A DNA stretch of 37,105 nucleotides, taken from Prevotella sp. (GTDB lineage: Bacteria > Bacteroidota > Bacteroidia > Bacteroidales > Bacteroidaceae). How positions within the stretch are numbered: position 1 is the first letter of the stretch; each line of letters starts with the position of its first letter. The translations under genes were made by a program, and so were the position numbers. The notes beneath the pieces are model-generated. The model did no database searches and was not told the origin of the DNA. It worked only from the letters and a program-made list of their open reading frames with translations. Shown piece after piece: positions 16,264 through 22,835 of this stretch. The stretch lies in assembly GCA_022771625.1 (NCBI GenBank), contig JALFCW010000084.1, positions 1 to 37,105 of the forward strand, read 5' to 3'.

Positions 16264-17169
16264 ATGGAATATCAGTTGGACATACACAAGGATAAGGCAT
16301 TTTATGTGTCACAGAGAAAGGATTTCACCCTCATCAAGGGTGACTCGTTCTCTGTTATGCCCGACTTTGATTTTAAGTTCGACATGATATTTGCCGACCC
16401 TCCTTATTTCCTTTCCAACGGCGGAATATCCTTGCAGAGCGGAAAGGTGGTGTGCGTGGATAAGGGAGAATGGGACAAGGGAAAGACTCCCGAGGAAATG
16501 AGAGAGTGGAATATGCAGTGGCTCGGGATGTGCAGGGATAAGCTGAAGGAGAACGGCTCGATATGGATTTCAGGCACATATCATAATATCTTCTCAGTGG
16601 CCGACTGCCTGACGCAACTCGGCTACAGGATTCTTAATGTCATCACTTGGCAAAAGACCAATCCGCCTGTGAACATCTCGTGCCGGTTCTTCACCTATTC
16701 AACGGAGTTTGTGATATGGGCGAGGAAATCAAAGAAGGTGGCGCATAAGTTTAACTACGACGTGATGAAACGGCTGAACGACGGGAAGCAGATGACCGAC
16801 GTGTGGCGACTGCCTGCCATCGGCAGATGGGAGAAGTCGTGCGGCAAGCATCCAACGCAGAAGCCGCTCGCCTTGCTGACGCGTATCATACTGGCATGTA
16901 CTGACGAGGGCGACTGGGTGATGGACCCCTTCTCGGGCAGCGGAACGACGGGTATTGCCGCCAATCTGTGCGGACGACGATTCTGCGGCATCGAGCGCGA
17001 GGAGGAGTTCTGCCGTATGGCGAGGGCAAGGCGCGAGGAGATAGAGAACCTGAGGATTAAAGCCGACCTGAGAAATCACATCGCCGACCTGCGCACACTC
17101 GGCTCAGAGCCTATGCAGGACATATTTGCATGCGAGGCCGTGGCTGGGGGAAGACTACCATTCGATTAA
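16264..17169 (+). CDS. DpnA-like DNA adenine methyltransferase (beta class, N6_N4_Mtase)
   Basis: This 301-residue protein starts at ATG 16264 (M-E-Y-Q-L-D-I). The frame is open from 16222, but those codons lie over the promoter. Motif IV D45-P-P-Y is followed by F-L-S-N-G-G-I-S; motif I D-P-F-S-G-S-G-T-T is near residue 221; G-K-H-P-T-Q-K-P precedes it. This order marks the beta class. The stretch A-D-P-P-Y-F-L-S-N-G-G-I-S and the later N-D-G-K-Q-M-x-D-V-W closely follow DpnA of the pneumococcal DpnII system, which methylates adenine in GATC including on single-stranded DNA. GATC specificity is inferred from that likeness and from the GATC-laden promoter. A 25-residue C-terminal extension is unremarkable. 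GC-richer than the operon upstream. Confidence 0.88.
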   Translation: MEYQLDIHKDKAFYVSQRKDFTLIKGDSFSVMPDFDFKFDMIFADPPYFLSNGGISLQSGKVVCVDKGEWDKGKTPEEMREWNMQWLGMCRDKLKENGSIWISGTYHNIFSVADCLTQLGYRILNVITWQKTNPPVNISCRFFTYSTEFVIWARKSKKVAHKFNYDVMKRLNDGKQMTDVWRLPAIGRWEKSCGKHPTQKPLALLTRIILACTDEGDWVMDPFSGSGTTGIAANLCGRRFCGIEREEEFCRMARARREEIENLRIKADLRNHIADLRTLGSEPMQDIFACEAVAGGRLPFD

Positions 17170-17184
17170 CGTAGTGTGAGATTA

Positions 17185-17349
17185 TCATTTCGTCTGCCTT
17201 TTAGAACGTTCCATTATTGCAGTAAACATCGACTTTGCAGTTTTTAAATTATAACGGGGAGCATTAGTTTGCTCTGCCTCTATACGCATCTGTTCGAAAC
17301 GCTCTGCCGACTGACCTGTCAATATGGGTATTGGCCTTGGACTATACAT
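17185..17349 (-). CDS. small protein of 54 residues, unknown function
   Basis: This minus-strand frame reads M-Y-S-P-R-P-I-P-I-L-T-G, then a helical, charged middle (S-A-E-R-F-E-Q-M-R-I-E-A-E-Q) and an end T-A-I-M-E-R-S-K-R-Q-T-K. Support for it being real: an own promoter at 17419-17448, plausible amino-acid use, and an S-P-R-P-I-P-x-L-x-G start that I associate with short proteins of Prevotella and Bacteroides. It converges on the methyltransferase gene with 15 bp between the stops. Size and charge would suit an antitoxin or small regulator, but no toxin gene is beside it. No function is assigned. Confidence 0.55.
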   Translation of the reverse strand: MYSPRPIPILTGQSAERFEQMRIEAEQTNAPRYNLKTAKSMFTAIMERSKRQTK

Positions 17350-17418
17350 AATCTTATTATATTTCTAATGAACAATTATCAAATAAAACATTTTGAGGCA
17401 TATATAACACCTTCGCTG

Positions 17419-17448
17419 CAAAGTTACTGCTTTTTCAGGGAAAACAAA
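17419..17448 (-). promoter_or_regulatory. promoter of the 54-residue small gene
   Basis: On the minus strand, TTTG (17448-17445), an 18-bp spacer and TAACTTTG (17426-17419). The leader before ATG 17349 would be about 60 nt. Confidence 0.55.
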
Positions 17449-17561
17449 TGATTTTTTGGGAAATATCGTGTTTTGTTATATATCTTTAACGTATTATCAT
17501 ACTCTCATTATATTTCGTATGCATGAGTAGTTAGTATAGCCTGTTATTGCTCTAATGTTTT

Positions 17562-17643
17562 GGTTCGAAGGCTTCGGATGGAGATACGAAGCTTTCGTAT
17601 CTCCGTTCGAAGCTTTCGGATGGACATACAAAGCTTTGTGTGG
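17562..17643. repeat. two imperfect ~40-bp units with internal palindromes around AAGCTT
   Basis: The units start GTTCGAAG at about 17563 and 17605. The first contains GGAGATACGAA (17580-17590) facing TTCGTATCTCC (17594-17604) over 3 nt. The second contains the 12-bp palindrome ACAAAGCTTTGT (17628-17639). Both can form hairpins. No coding frame is evident from 17450 to 17960. Confidence 0.75.
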
Positions 17644-17723
17644 ATACAATGATAGCCTGTTGAGAACATAACTGAAGTTAAGTTCTGACAGTTTCTCAAC
17701 AGCCGTTCAGTTAGTTACTAAAT

Positions 17724-17840
17724 AGCCTATTCACTCAATGTCACTACAGCCTATTCACTCAATGCCATTACCGTTGTTTTTTCAATGTCACAACACTCTG
17801 TTCATTCAATGTCACTACAGCCTGTTCTTTATGTCAAGAG
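17724..17840. repeat. about five degenerate tandem copies of a 24-bp unit
   Basis: The units begin at 17724, 17748, 17772, 17795 and 17819. The first two differ at 2 of 24 positions; the later ones are more divergent but keep TTCA-x-TCAATGTCAC. The shared core AGCCT(A/G)TT also occurs singly near 17537 and 17653. Spacing is constant with no unique spacers. Confidence 0.8.
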
Positions 17841-17963
17841 ATGAACATACATAATACAAATACTCTTAGTATCTGAAGTTCTAAATCACTTGTCAAAATG
17901 TTAAATATGTTTATATATAGCATATCCGTTACAAAAAGATTCGGTCGTTTGCCACTTTTTCGC

Positions 17964-17971
17964 TACCTTTG
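17964..17971 (+). promoter_or_regulatory. -7 element ahead of the conserved hypothetical gene
   Basis: TACCTTTG, 39 nt before ATG 18011. A TTTG at 17948-17951 is only 12 bp away, so the -33 element is not a clear match. Confidence 0.5.
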
Positions 17972-18010
17972 CAGCGTTGTAAGATAAACGTTCAAAAAGA
18001 GCTACGCATT

Positions 18011-18481
18011 ATGAACAACATCTATTTCCCAGACGAAGAGATAACTTTCAATGATCTCTATTTTGTATGCTATATGATAGAACGCACAGCACGCCATCTT
18101 CATCAGCGTAATAACTATGTTGTAAAGAAGTTAGGTAAGGCGGCTCTAGAGCGTCAGCTATCCATCGCAGGAACATTGCATTGTCTTAACCCAGAGCAGG
18201 TGGTTGCTGACTGGAAGGAAGAGTATGCACTTGAATCAGGAAACTTTGATGTAACATCCATAAATCCCCAATTCACAGACAAGATTCCATCAGAAACCCA
18301 AATGGGAAAAGTATATGCACGACTGGTTTATTCAATTACACCTTCAGGAGGCAACTTTGCTGATTCTATCATCAGCGTCTATGCCTCTCCTATCTGCGAA
18401 ACGATAGACAACTATAATAGCAGTGCCTACTATGAACCAAGTTACGTTCAGACAAAGGCATATTTGAATGGAACTTTTTGA
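18011..18481 (+). CDS. conserved hypothetical protein (156 aa)
   Basis: Starting at ATG 18011 (M-N-N-I-Y-F-P-D-E-E-I-T) gives 156 residues. The in-frame ATG at 17969 lies on the -7 element and is rejected. The protein is soluble, with F-V-C-Y-M-I-E-R-T-A-R-H-L-H-Q-R-N-N-Y near the start and D-N-Y-N-S-S-A-Y-Y-E-P-S-Y near the end, and no known catalytic motif. I recall similar hypothetical proteins in Prevotella and Bacteroides genomes but no characterised member. It converges on guaA and shares the terminator 18490-18520 with it. Confidence 0.75.
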   Translation: MNNIYFPDEEITFNDLYFVCYMIERTARHLHQRNNYVVKKLGKAALERQLSIAGTLHCLNPEQVVADWKEEYALESGNFDVTSINPQFTDKIPSETQMGKVYARLVYSITPSGGNFADSIISVYASPICETIDNYNSSAYYEPSYVQTKAYLNGTF

Positions 18482-18489
18482 TAATAGAA

Positions 18490-18520
18490 CAGCCCGCAGA
18501 ACTTTTATGTCTGCGGGCTG
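18490..18520. terminator. bidirectional hairpin between the hypothetical gene and guaA
   Basis: CAGCCCGCAG (18490-18499) pairs with CTGCGGGCTG (18511-18520) over an 11-nt loop, a perfect 10-bp GC-rich stem. It lies 8 bp after one stop and 9 bp after the other, so it can serve both converging genes. The T-tract on the plus side is broken (CGCTCTTTCTT). Confidence 0.7.
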
Positions 18521-18529
18521 CGCTCTTTC

Positions 18530-20140
18530 TTATTCCCACTCGATTGTGGAAGGTGGTTTTGAGGAGATGTCATAGCATACGCGATTGACTCCCTTAACCT
18601 TGTTGATAATCTCATTCGACACTTTTGCCATAAAGTCGTAGGGCAGATGAGCCCAGTCGGCGGTCATGGCGTCGGTGGAGGTGACGGCACGAAGAGCAAC
18701 TGGATGCTCATAGGTGCGCTCGTCGCCCATAACACCCACACTGCGGACAGTGGACAGAAGCACTGTGCCTGCCTGCCAAACCTGGTCGTAGAGCGATACC
18801 TCTATCTCGCCGTCAGTCATCTCGGCGGGCACTCCCGCTGCTAACACCTTGCGGGCATCTTCGCCAGAGAGGCGCACCTTGTAGTCGCGCAATCCGCGGA
18901 TATAGATGTCGTCGGCATCCTGAAGTATGCGCACCTTCTCGGGAGTGATGTCGCCAAGGATACGTACGGCAAGACCTGGACCGGGGAAGGGATGACGGGT
19001 GATGAGGTGCTCGGGCATACCAAGTTGGCGACCTACACGGCGCACCTCGTCCTTGAACAACCACTTCAGGGGCTCGCACAACTGGAGATGCATCTCCTTG
19101 GGCAGACCGCCTACGTTGTGGTGGCTCTTGATAACCTTTCCGGTGATGTTGAGACTCTCGATACGGTCAGGATAGATAGTGCCCTGGGCAAGCCACTTGG
19201 CACCTACAATCTTCTTTGCCTCGGCATTGAACACCTCAACAAAGTCGCGACCGATAATCTTGCGCTTCTGCTCGGGGTCGGTCACTCCTGCAAGGTCGGA
19301 GAAGAACTTCTCACTGGCATCAACACCAATGACATTAAGTCCGAGGCACTCGTAGTCGTGCATCACATCGCGGAACTCATTCTTGCGCAACATTCCATGG
19401 TCAACAAAGATACAGGTGAGGTTCTTGCCAATGGCACGGTTGAGCAATACGGCACATACCGAAGAATCCACTCCGCCGGAGAGACCGAGGATTACCTTGT
19501 CGTCGCCAAGTTCAGCCTTCAGCTCTGCCACTGTGGTATCGACAAACGAGGCGGCACTCCAACTCTGGGTGGAACCGCAGATATCAACCACGAAGTTCTT
19601 CAGCAACTGTGTGCCCTGAAGAGTGTGGAATACCTCGGGATGGAACTGCACTGCCCATATAGCCTCCGACTTAGATGCATAGGCAGCGAATTTCACATCA
19701 TTGGTTGAAGCGATGCACTCAAAACCCTCGGGGATGGCAGTGATGGTGTCGCCATGACTCATCCACACCTGGGAGTTCTGTTCAAAACCCTTGAACAGGG
19801 GATTTGTGGTATCTACTGTGGAGAGATGGGCACGACCATACTCGCGAGAGTCGGCCTTCTCTACCTTGCCTCCGAGAGTGTGCGAGATGAACTGCGCACC
19901 ATAGCAGATGCCCAATACGGGCAGGCGACCTACAAACTGGCTCAAGTCAACCTTGAAAGCCTCAGGGTCGTGCACCGAATAGGGTGAACCGCTCAGGATG
20001 ACTCCAATCACCGAGGGGTCGTCCTTAGGAAACTTGTTGTAGGGAAGAATCTCGCAGAAGGTGTCGAGCTCTCTGACACGACGGCCGATAAGCTGGGTCG
20101 TCTGTGACCCGAAATCAAGAATAATAATCTTCTGTTCCAT
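18530..20140 (-). CDS. guaA: GMP synthase (glutamine-hydrolysing)
   Basis: This 536-residue protein converts XMP to GMP with ATP and glutamine, in cytosolic purine synthesis. The class I glutamine amidotransferase part (about 1-195) has the nucleophile in L-G-I-C-Y-G-A-Q and the H-P-E of F-H-P-E-V. The ATP-pyrophosphatase P-loop is [11 protein letters not shown] (about 222). The C-terminal dimerisation domain carries [10 protein letters not shown] and ends [10 protein letters not shown], the invariant GuaA terminus. It is the last gene of a three-gene minus-strand run, 20 bp after the nucleotidyltransferase gene. No promoter was seen in that gap. Confidence 0.97.
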   Translation of the reverse strand: MEQKIIILDFGSQTTQLIGRRVRELDTFCEILPYNKFPKDDPSVIGVILSGSPYSVHDPEAFKVDLSQFVGRLPVLGICYGAQFISHTLGGKVEKADSREYGRAHLSTVDTTNPLFKGFEQNSQVWMSHGDTITAIPEGFECIASTNDVKFAAYASKSEAIWAVQFHPEVFHTLQGTQLLKNFVVDICGSTQSWSAASFVDTTVAELKAELGDDKVILGLSGGVDSSVCAVLLNRAIGKNLTCIFVDHGMLRKNEFRDVMHDYECLGLNVIGVDASEKFFSDLAGVTDPEQKRKIIGRDFVEVFNAEAKKIVGAKWLAQGTIYPDRIESLNITGKVIKSHHNVGGLPKEMHLQLCEPLKWLFKDEVRRVGRQLGMPEHLITRHPFPGPGLAVRILGDITPEKVRILQDADDIYIRGLRDYKVRLSGEDARKVLAAGVPAEMTDGEIEVSLYDQVWQAGTVLLSTVRSVGVMGDERTYEHPVALRAVTSTDAMTADWAHLPYDFMAKVSNEIINKVKGVNRVCYDISSKPPSTIEWE

Positions 20141-20160
20141 TGTTCTTTACATTATTATAT

Positions 20161-20883
20161 TTATATATGAATTATTTTTTCAGCCTCACTGAGCGAATCG
20201 AGCTTTCCTACATCGAGCAGACGTAGGTTGGTGTTGAGAATGCCCCGGATGTCAGCCTTTTGGCAAGCATCGAGATAGAAGTCGATGATGCCAAACTTAT
20301 CTGGCCACTCTGCCATCAAGGGGAACAATCGCGGCGAGAATACATGAAGACCTGAGAAAGCCGCCCTCAATCCCTCGGTGGATTGGAAGGACTGCGGTTT
20401 CACCTCCCCAGTCTTAATATTTATCCACGCCCTGAGCCTCATCTCATCATTAAAGATAAGATAGCGCGATGTCTCTCGCTCGCTCACCATCAGTGTGGCA
20501 TCATGTGAGATTGCCGACTCATAGAATGTGGAGAGATCCACATTATGTAATATGTCAACATTATGAATGAGGATGGGCGACGAGGGGTCGAAGAGCGGAG
20601 CAGCCTTGCGTATGCCGCCACCAGTGTCGAGCAGCGCGTCGCTCTCATCGCTTATGCGGATGTCAAGACCGAAGTTGTCGTTGGTCTTGAGATAGTCAAT
20701 TATCTGCTCCGCAAAATGGTGTACATTCACCACAATGCGCTCAAATCCCGCCGACTTGAGATTCATAATAACCCGATGGATAAGAGGTTCTCCCCCTACT
20801 CTCACCAATGCCTTTGGCATCGTGTCGGTCAGTGGACGCAAGCGGGTGCCAAGTCCCGCCGCAAATATCATTGCCTGTTTCAT
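20161..20883 (-). CDS. sugar-1-phosphate nucleotidyltransferase, MurU-like
   Basis: This 240-residue protein opens with A-M-I-F-A-A-G-L-G-T-R-L-R-P-L-T and then M-P-K-A-L, the nucleotidyltransferase signature. D-E-S-D-A-L-L-D-T-G-G-G-I and the metal-binding N-V-D follow. The short length without a left-handed beta-helix fits MurU (UDP-MurNAc synthesis from MurNAc-1-phosphate) or a small mannose-1-phosphate guanylyltransferase. The upstream kinase resembles AmgK, which makes MurNAc-1-phosphate in the Pseudomonas cell-wall recycling route, so MurU is the better guess. The two genes are separated by a 52-bp repeat-filled gap. The substrate is an inference. Confidence 0.85.
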   Translation of the reverse strand: MKQAMIFAAGLGTRLRPLTDTMPKALVRVGGEPLIHRVIMNLKSAGFERIVVNVHHFAEQIIDYLKTNDNFGLDIRISDESDALLDTGGGIRKAAPLFDPSSPILIHNVDILHNVDLSTFYESAISHDATLMVSERETSRYLIFNDEMRLRAWINIKTGEVKPQSFQSTEGLRAAFSGLHVFSPRLFPLMAEWPDKFGIIDFYLDACQKADIRGILNTNLRLLDVGKLDSLSEAEKIIHI

Positions 20884-20948
20884 TTTTCACTCTTCAATCT
20901 TCAATTTTCAATTTTCAATCTTCAATCTTCAACCTTCAACCTTCATTT
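20884..20948. repeat. degenerate tandem TTCAATCTTCAA-type repeat
   Basis: The gap between the kinase and nucleotidyltransferase genes is filled by short units of the TTCAA(T/C)(C/T)TTCAA kind, about five to six. It runs into the last codons of the kinase gene, so its C-terminal residues (…E-G-stop) come from the repeat. Confidence 0.75.
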
Positions 20949-22489
20949 TTCGCCTCAAGCTCAAAATGGATATTCTGTTCGCGATGGATTATCCTCACCT
21001 CCACTCCGAATTTCTCATGGATATGCTCGGCTAGATGCTGTGCGGAATAAACACTGCGATGCTGACCGCCGGTGCAACCGAAGCAGAACATCAACGAAGT
21101 GAATCCTCGCTGGATATAGCGACGCACATGGGCATCGGCCAGTTTATACACAGAGTCGAGGAAAGTGAGTATCTCACCGTCATCCTCAAGGAATCGGATT
21201 ACCGGTTCGTCAAGACCAGTGAGTTTCTTATATGGTTCATATCGTCCGGGGTTGTGCGTGCTTCGGCAGTCGAAGACATATCCGCCGCCATTGCCCGAGG
21301 GATCGTCGGGTATGCCCTTGCGATAGGAGAAGCTATATACGGTGACAACAAGCGGACCCTTGCCATCGTATTTCGAGAAGGTGGCAGGACCATCTTGAGG
21401 ATGGGCGGGATAGATGTTCTTGTCGGTCACCTTGTATCCGTCGGAGCGGTTGGCTGCAGCCTGCTCAATCATTGCAAACTGCGGCAACTGTGTGATTTTC
21501 TCCAGCACCTCCACCATATATGGATATGGAAATTTGTTGTCGTGGAGCAATTCGCGCAGATTCTGTATTGCGGGTGGTATGGAGTCGATAAAATGTTTCT
21601 TATGCTCAAAATATCCGCGGAATCCGTATGCGCCCAACACTTGCAATGTGCGGAAGAGCACGAAGAGACTCAGTCGCTGGGCGAAATGTCGCACAGAGGG
21701 CACCTCGGTGTAGTTCTTCAGTGAATAATAGTATTCATATACGAGTTCGCGGCGCAATTTATGCGAATACTTTGCCGATGCCTGCCACAGGAATGAGGCG
21801 AGGTCGTAGTAATACGGGCCCTTGCGACCTCCCTGGAAATCTATAAACCATGGATTGCCTTTGGCATCGAGCATGATATTGCGGGCTTGGAAGTCGCGAT
21901 AGAGAAAAGACTCCATCTTCTCCTCGGTGAGGTCGTTGGCAAACATGCGGAAATTGGCTTCCAGTTTGAGTTCGTTGAAATCAATGTCGGTGGTCTTCAG
22001 AAAGCAATACTTGAAATAGTTGAGATCGAAGAGCACACTGTCGGTGTTGAATTCGGGCTGGGGATAGCACTGCGTGAAATCCAATCCACGAGCACCGCGA
22101 ATCTGCACGTTGGGCAACTGGCGTATGGTGCGGATGAGCAGTTCTTTCTCCTTCACATTATATCGCCCTCCTGCCTCGCGACCGCCCTTGAGCGCATCGA
22201 AAAGCGACACACTGCCGAGGTCTTGCTGAAGATAGCATAATTCGTCGTCGCTCACCGCAAGCACCTTGGGCACCGGAAGGCGGCGCTGGTCGAAATGATT
22301 ACTCAGATATATGAATGCGTGGTCCTCGTCGCGACTTGTGCCTACTACTCCCACAACGGTAGCTCCGTCCTTGTCGGCAAAGCGGTAGTACTTGCGGTTG
22401 CTGCCCGCCCCCGGGAGTGCTGTCACGCTCACCGGGTCGCTGCCCGCCCATTGCCTATATAACTGCAAAATATTATTTTCAACGTCCAT
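20936..22489 (-). CDS. AmgK-like sugar kinase fused to a RapZ C-terminal domain
   Basis: This is 517 residues from ATG 22489 (M-D-V-E-N-N); the open frame extends to a TTG seven codons upstream, but those codons lie next to the promoter. Residues about 1-335 are an aminoglycoside-phosphotransferase-fold kinase: G-A-G-S-N-R-K-Y-Y-R-F, Y-R-D-F-Q-A-R-N-I-M and F-I-D-F-Q-G-G-R-K-G-P-Y-Y-Y-D-L, close to AmgK (anomeric MurNAc/GlcNAc kinase). After a linker, residues about 385-510 match the RapZ C-terminal domain: Y-S-F-S-Y-R-K-G-I-P, G-G-Y-V-F-D-C-R and F-G-C-T-G-G-Q-H-R-S-V-Y. In E. coli that domain senses glucosamine-6-phosphate. The RapZ N-terminal P-loop NTPase domain is missing. The neighbouring MurU-like gene supports a cell-wall amino-sugar role. 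Confidence 0.88.
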   Translation of the reverse strand: MDVENNILQLYRQWAGSDPVSVTALPGAGSNRKYYRFADKDGATVVGVVGTSRDEDHAFIYLSNHFDQRRLPVPKVLAVSDDELCYLQQDLGSVSLFDALKGGREAGGRYNVKEKELLIRTIRQLPNVQIRGARGLDFTQCYPQPEFNTDSVLFDLNYFKYCFLKTTDIDFNELKLEANFRMFANDLTEEKMESFLYRDFQARNIMLDAKGNPWFIDFQGGRKGPYYYDLASFLWQASAKYSHKLRRELVYEYYYSLKNYTEVPSVRHFAQRLSLFVLFRTLQVLGAYGFRGYFEHKKHFIDSIPPAIQNLRELLHDNKFPYPYMVEVLEKITQLPQFAMIEQAAANRSDGYKVTDKNIYPAHPQDGPATFSKYDGKGPLVVTVYSFSYRKGIPDDPSGNGGGYVFDCRSTHNPGRYEPYKKLTGLDEPVIRFLEDDGEILTFLDSVYKLADAHVRRYIQRGFTSLMFCFGCTGGQHRSVYSAQHLAEHIHEKFGVEVRIIHREQNIHFELEAKNEG

Positions 22490-22507
22490 AACTAATATAA
22501 TAATGTG

Positions 22508-22538
22508 CAAAAGTACTCATAATTTCCGATATAACCAA
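22508..22538 (-). promoter_or_regulatory. promoter of the kinase/nucleotidyltransferase/guaA run
   Basis: On the minus strand, TTGG (22538-22535), a 19-bp spacer, TACTTTTG (22515-22508) and ATG at 22489. The -33 is embedded in a 15-bp string (22543-22529) shared exactly with the GH28-GH105 promoter. Confidence 0.6.
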
Positions 22539-22595
22539 GAAAAAGGCGAAATTTTTATTTTTTTGTTTCAAATCATAAAAAAAAGTGCCAAAAAG

Positions 22596-22626
22596 TTTGC
22601 AGATTAAAAGAAAATGTGTAACTTTG
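22596..22626 (+). promoter_or_regulatory. trp operon promoter
   Basis: TTTG at 22596-22599, a 19-bp spacer and TAACTTTG at 22619-22626. Transcription should start near 22633, leaving about 22 nt before the leader peptide ATG and 200 nt before trpB. It is divergent from the kinase promoter about 80 bp away. Confidence 0.8.
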
Positions 22627-22654
22627 CAGCCGTAAACTTACAAAAAACAGAAAA

Positions 22655-22708
22655 ATGAAGAGAATGAACAACAATACTTGGTGGTGGCGCAACTCGAGAT
22701 TCAAATAA
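22655..22708 (+). CDS. trpL: trp operon leader peptide (17 aa, three consecutive Trp)
   Basis: The frame ATG...TAA encodes MKRMNNNTWWWRNSRFK. It is too short to be found by length but lies between the trp promoter and an intrinsic terminator ahead of trpB. Three adjacent Trp codons (22679-22687) are expected to stall the ribosome when charged tRNA-Trp is scarce. The Trp codons overlap a segment that can pair downstream: GGT (22683-22685) and GCAAC (22689-22693) with GTTGC (22720-22724) and ACC (22728-22730). A stalled ribosome would block that pairing. This is the classical attenuation layout; regulation itself is inferred. Confidence 0.85.
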   Translation: MKRMNNNTWWWRNSRFK

Positions 22709-22712
22709 TCGC

Positions 22713-22784
22713 GGGCTTTGTTGCTATACCCATATTTCAAGATATATGAGAGGCTCATCGCACACGCGGTGAGCTTCTTTTTTT
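22713..22784 (+). terminator. trp attenuator: antiterminator segment and intrinsic terminator
   Basis: The terminator stem is GAGGCTCATCGC (22750-22761) with GCGGTGAGCTTC (22766-22777), a four-base loop, two G-U pairs, and seven T's at 22778-22784. It sits about 50 bp ahead of trpB, so it can only act as a leader terminator. A competing helix is GGGCTTT (22713-22719) with GAGGCTC (22750-22756), which uses three G-U pairs and is stacked outside CATAT/ATATG (22731-22735 with 22744-22748). It would remove the left arm of the terminator. The terminator is clear; the antiterminator is plausible but weaker. Confidence 0.85.
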
Positions 22785-22835
22785 AGGACTGATTATTGAG
22801 AATGACTGAACAAAAAAATATAATATAAAAAAGAT

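Noticed and set aside
7444..17169. One single defence system covering the helicase operon and the DpnI/DpnA pair
   Set aside because: The DpnI-like gene has its own promoter and the two blocks differ in base composition; they look like neighbouring modules in an island.
17724..17840. CRISPR array
   Set aside because: The 24-bp units are directly adjacent with no unique spacers, and no cas gene is present.
18992..19708. Open frame of 238 codons antisense to guaA
   Set aside because: It lies wholly opposite an unmistakable GMP synthase; long antisense frames follow from its codon use. No promoter and no recognisable protein.
22640..22835. T-box or TRAP-type control of the trp operon
   Set aside because: No T-box specifier architecture and no spaced GAG/UAG triplet repeats were seen; a Trp-rich leader peptide explains the region better.
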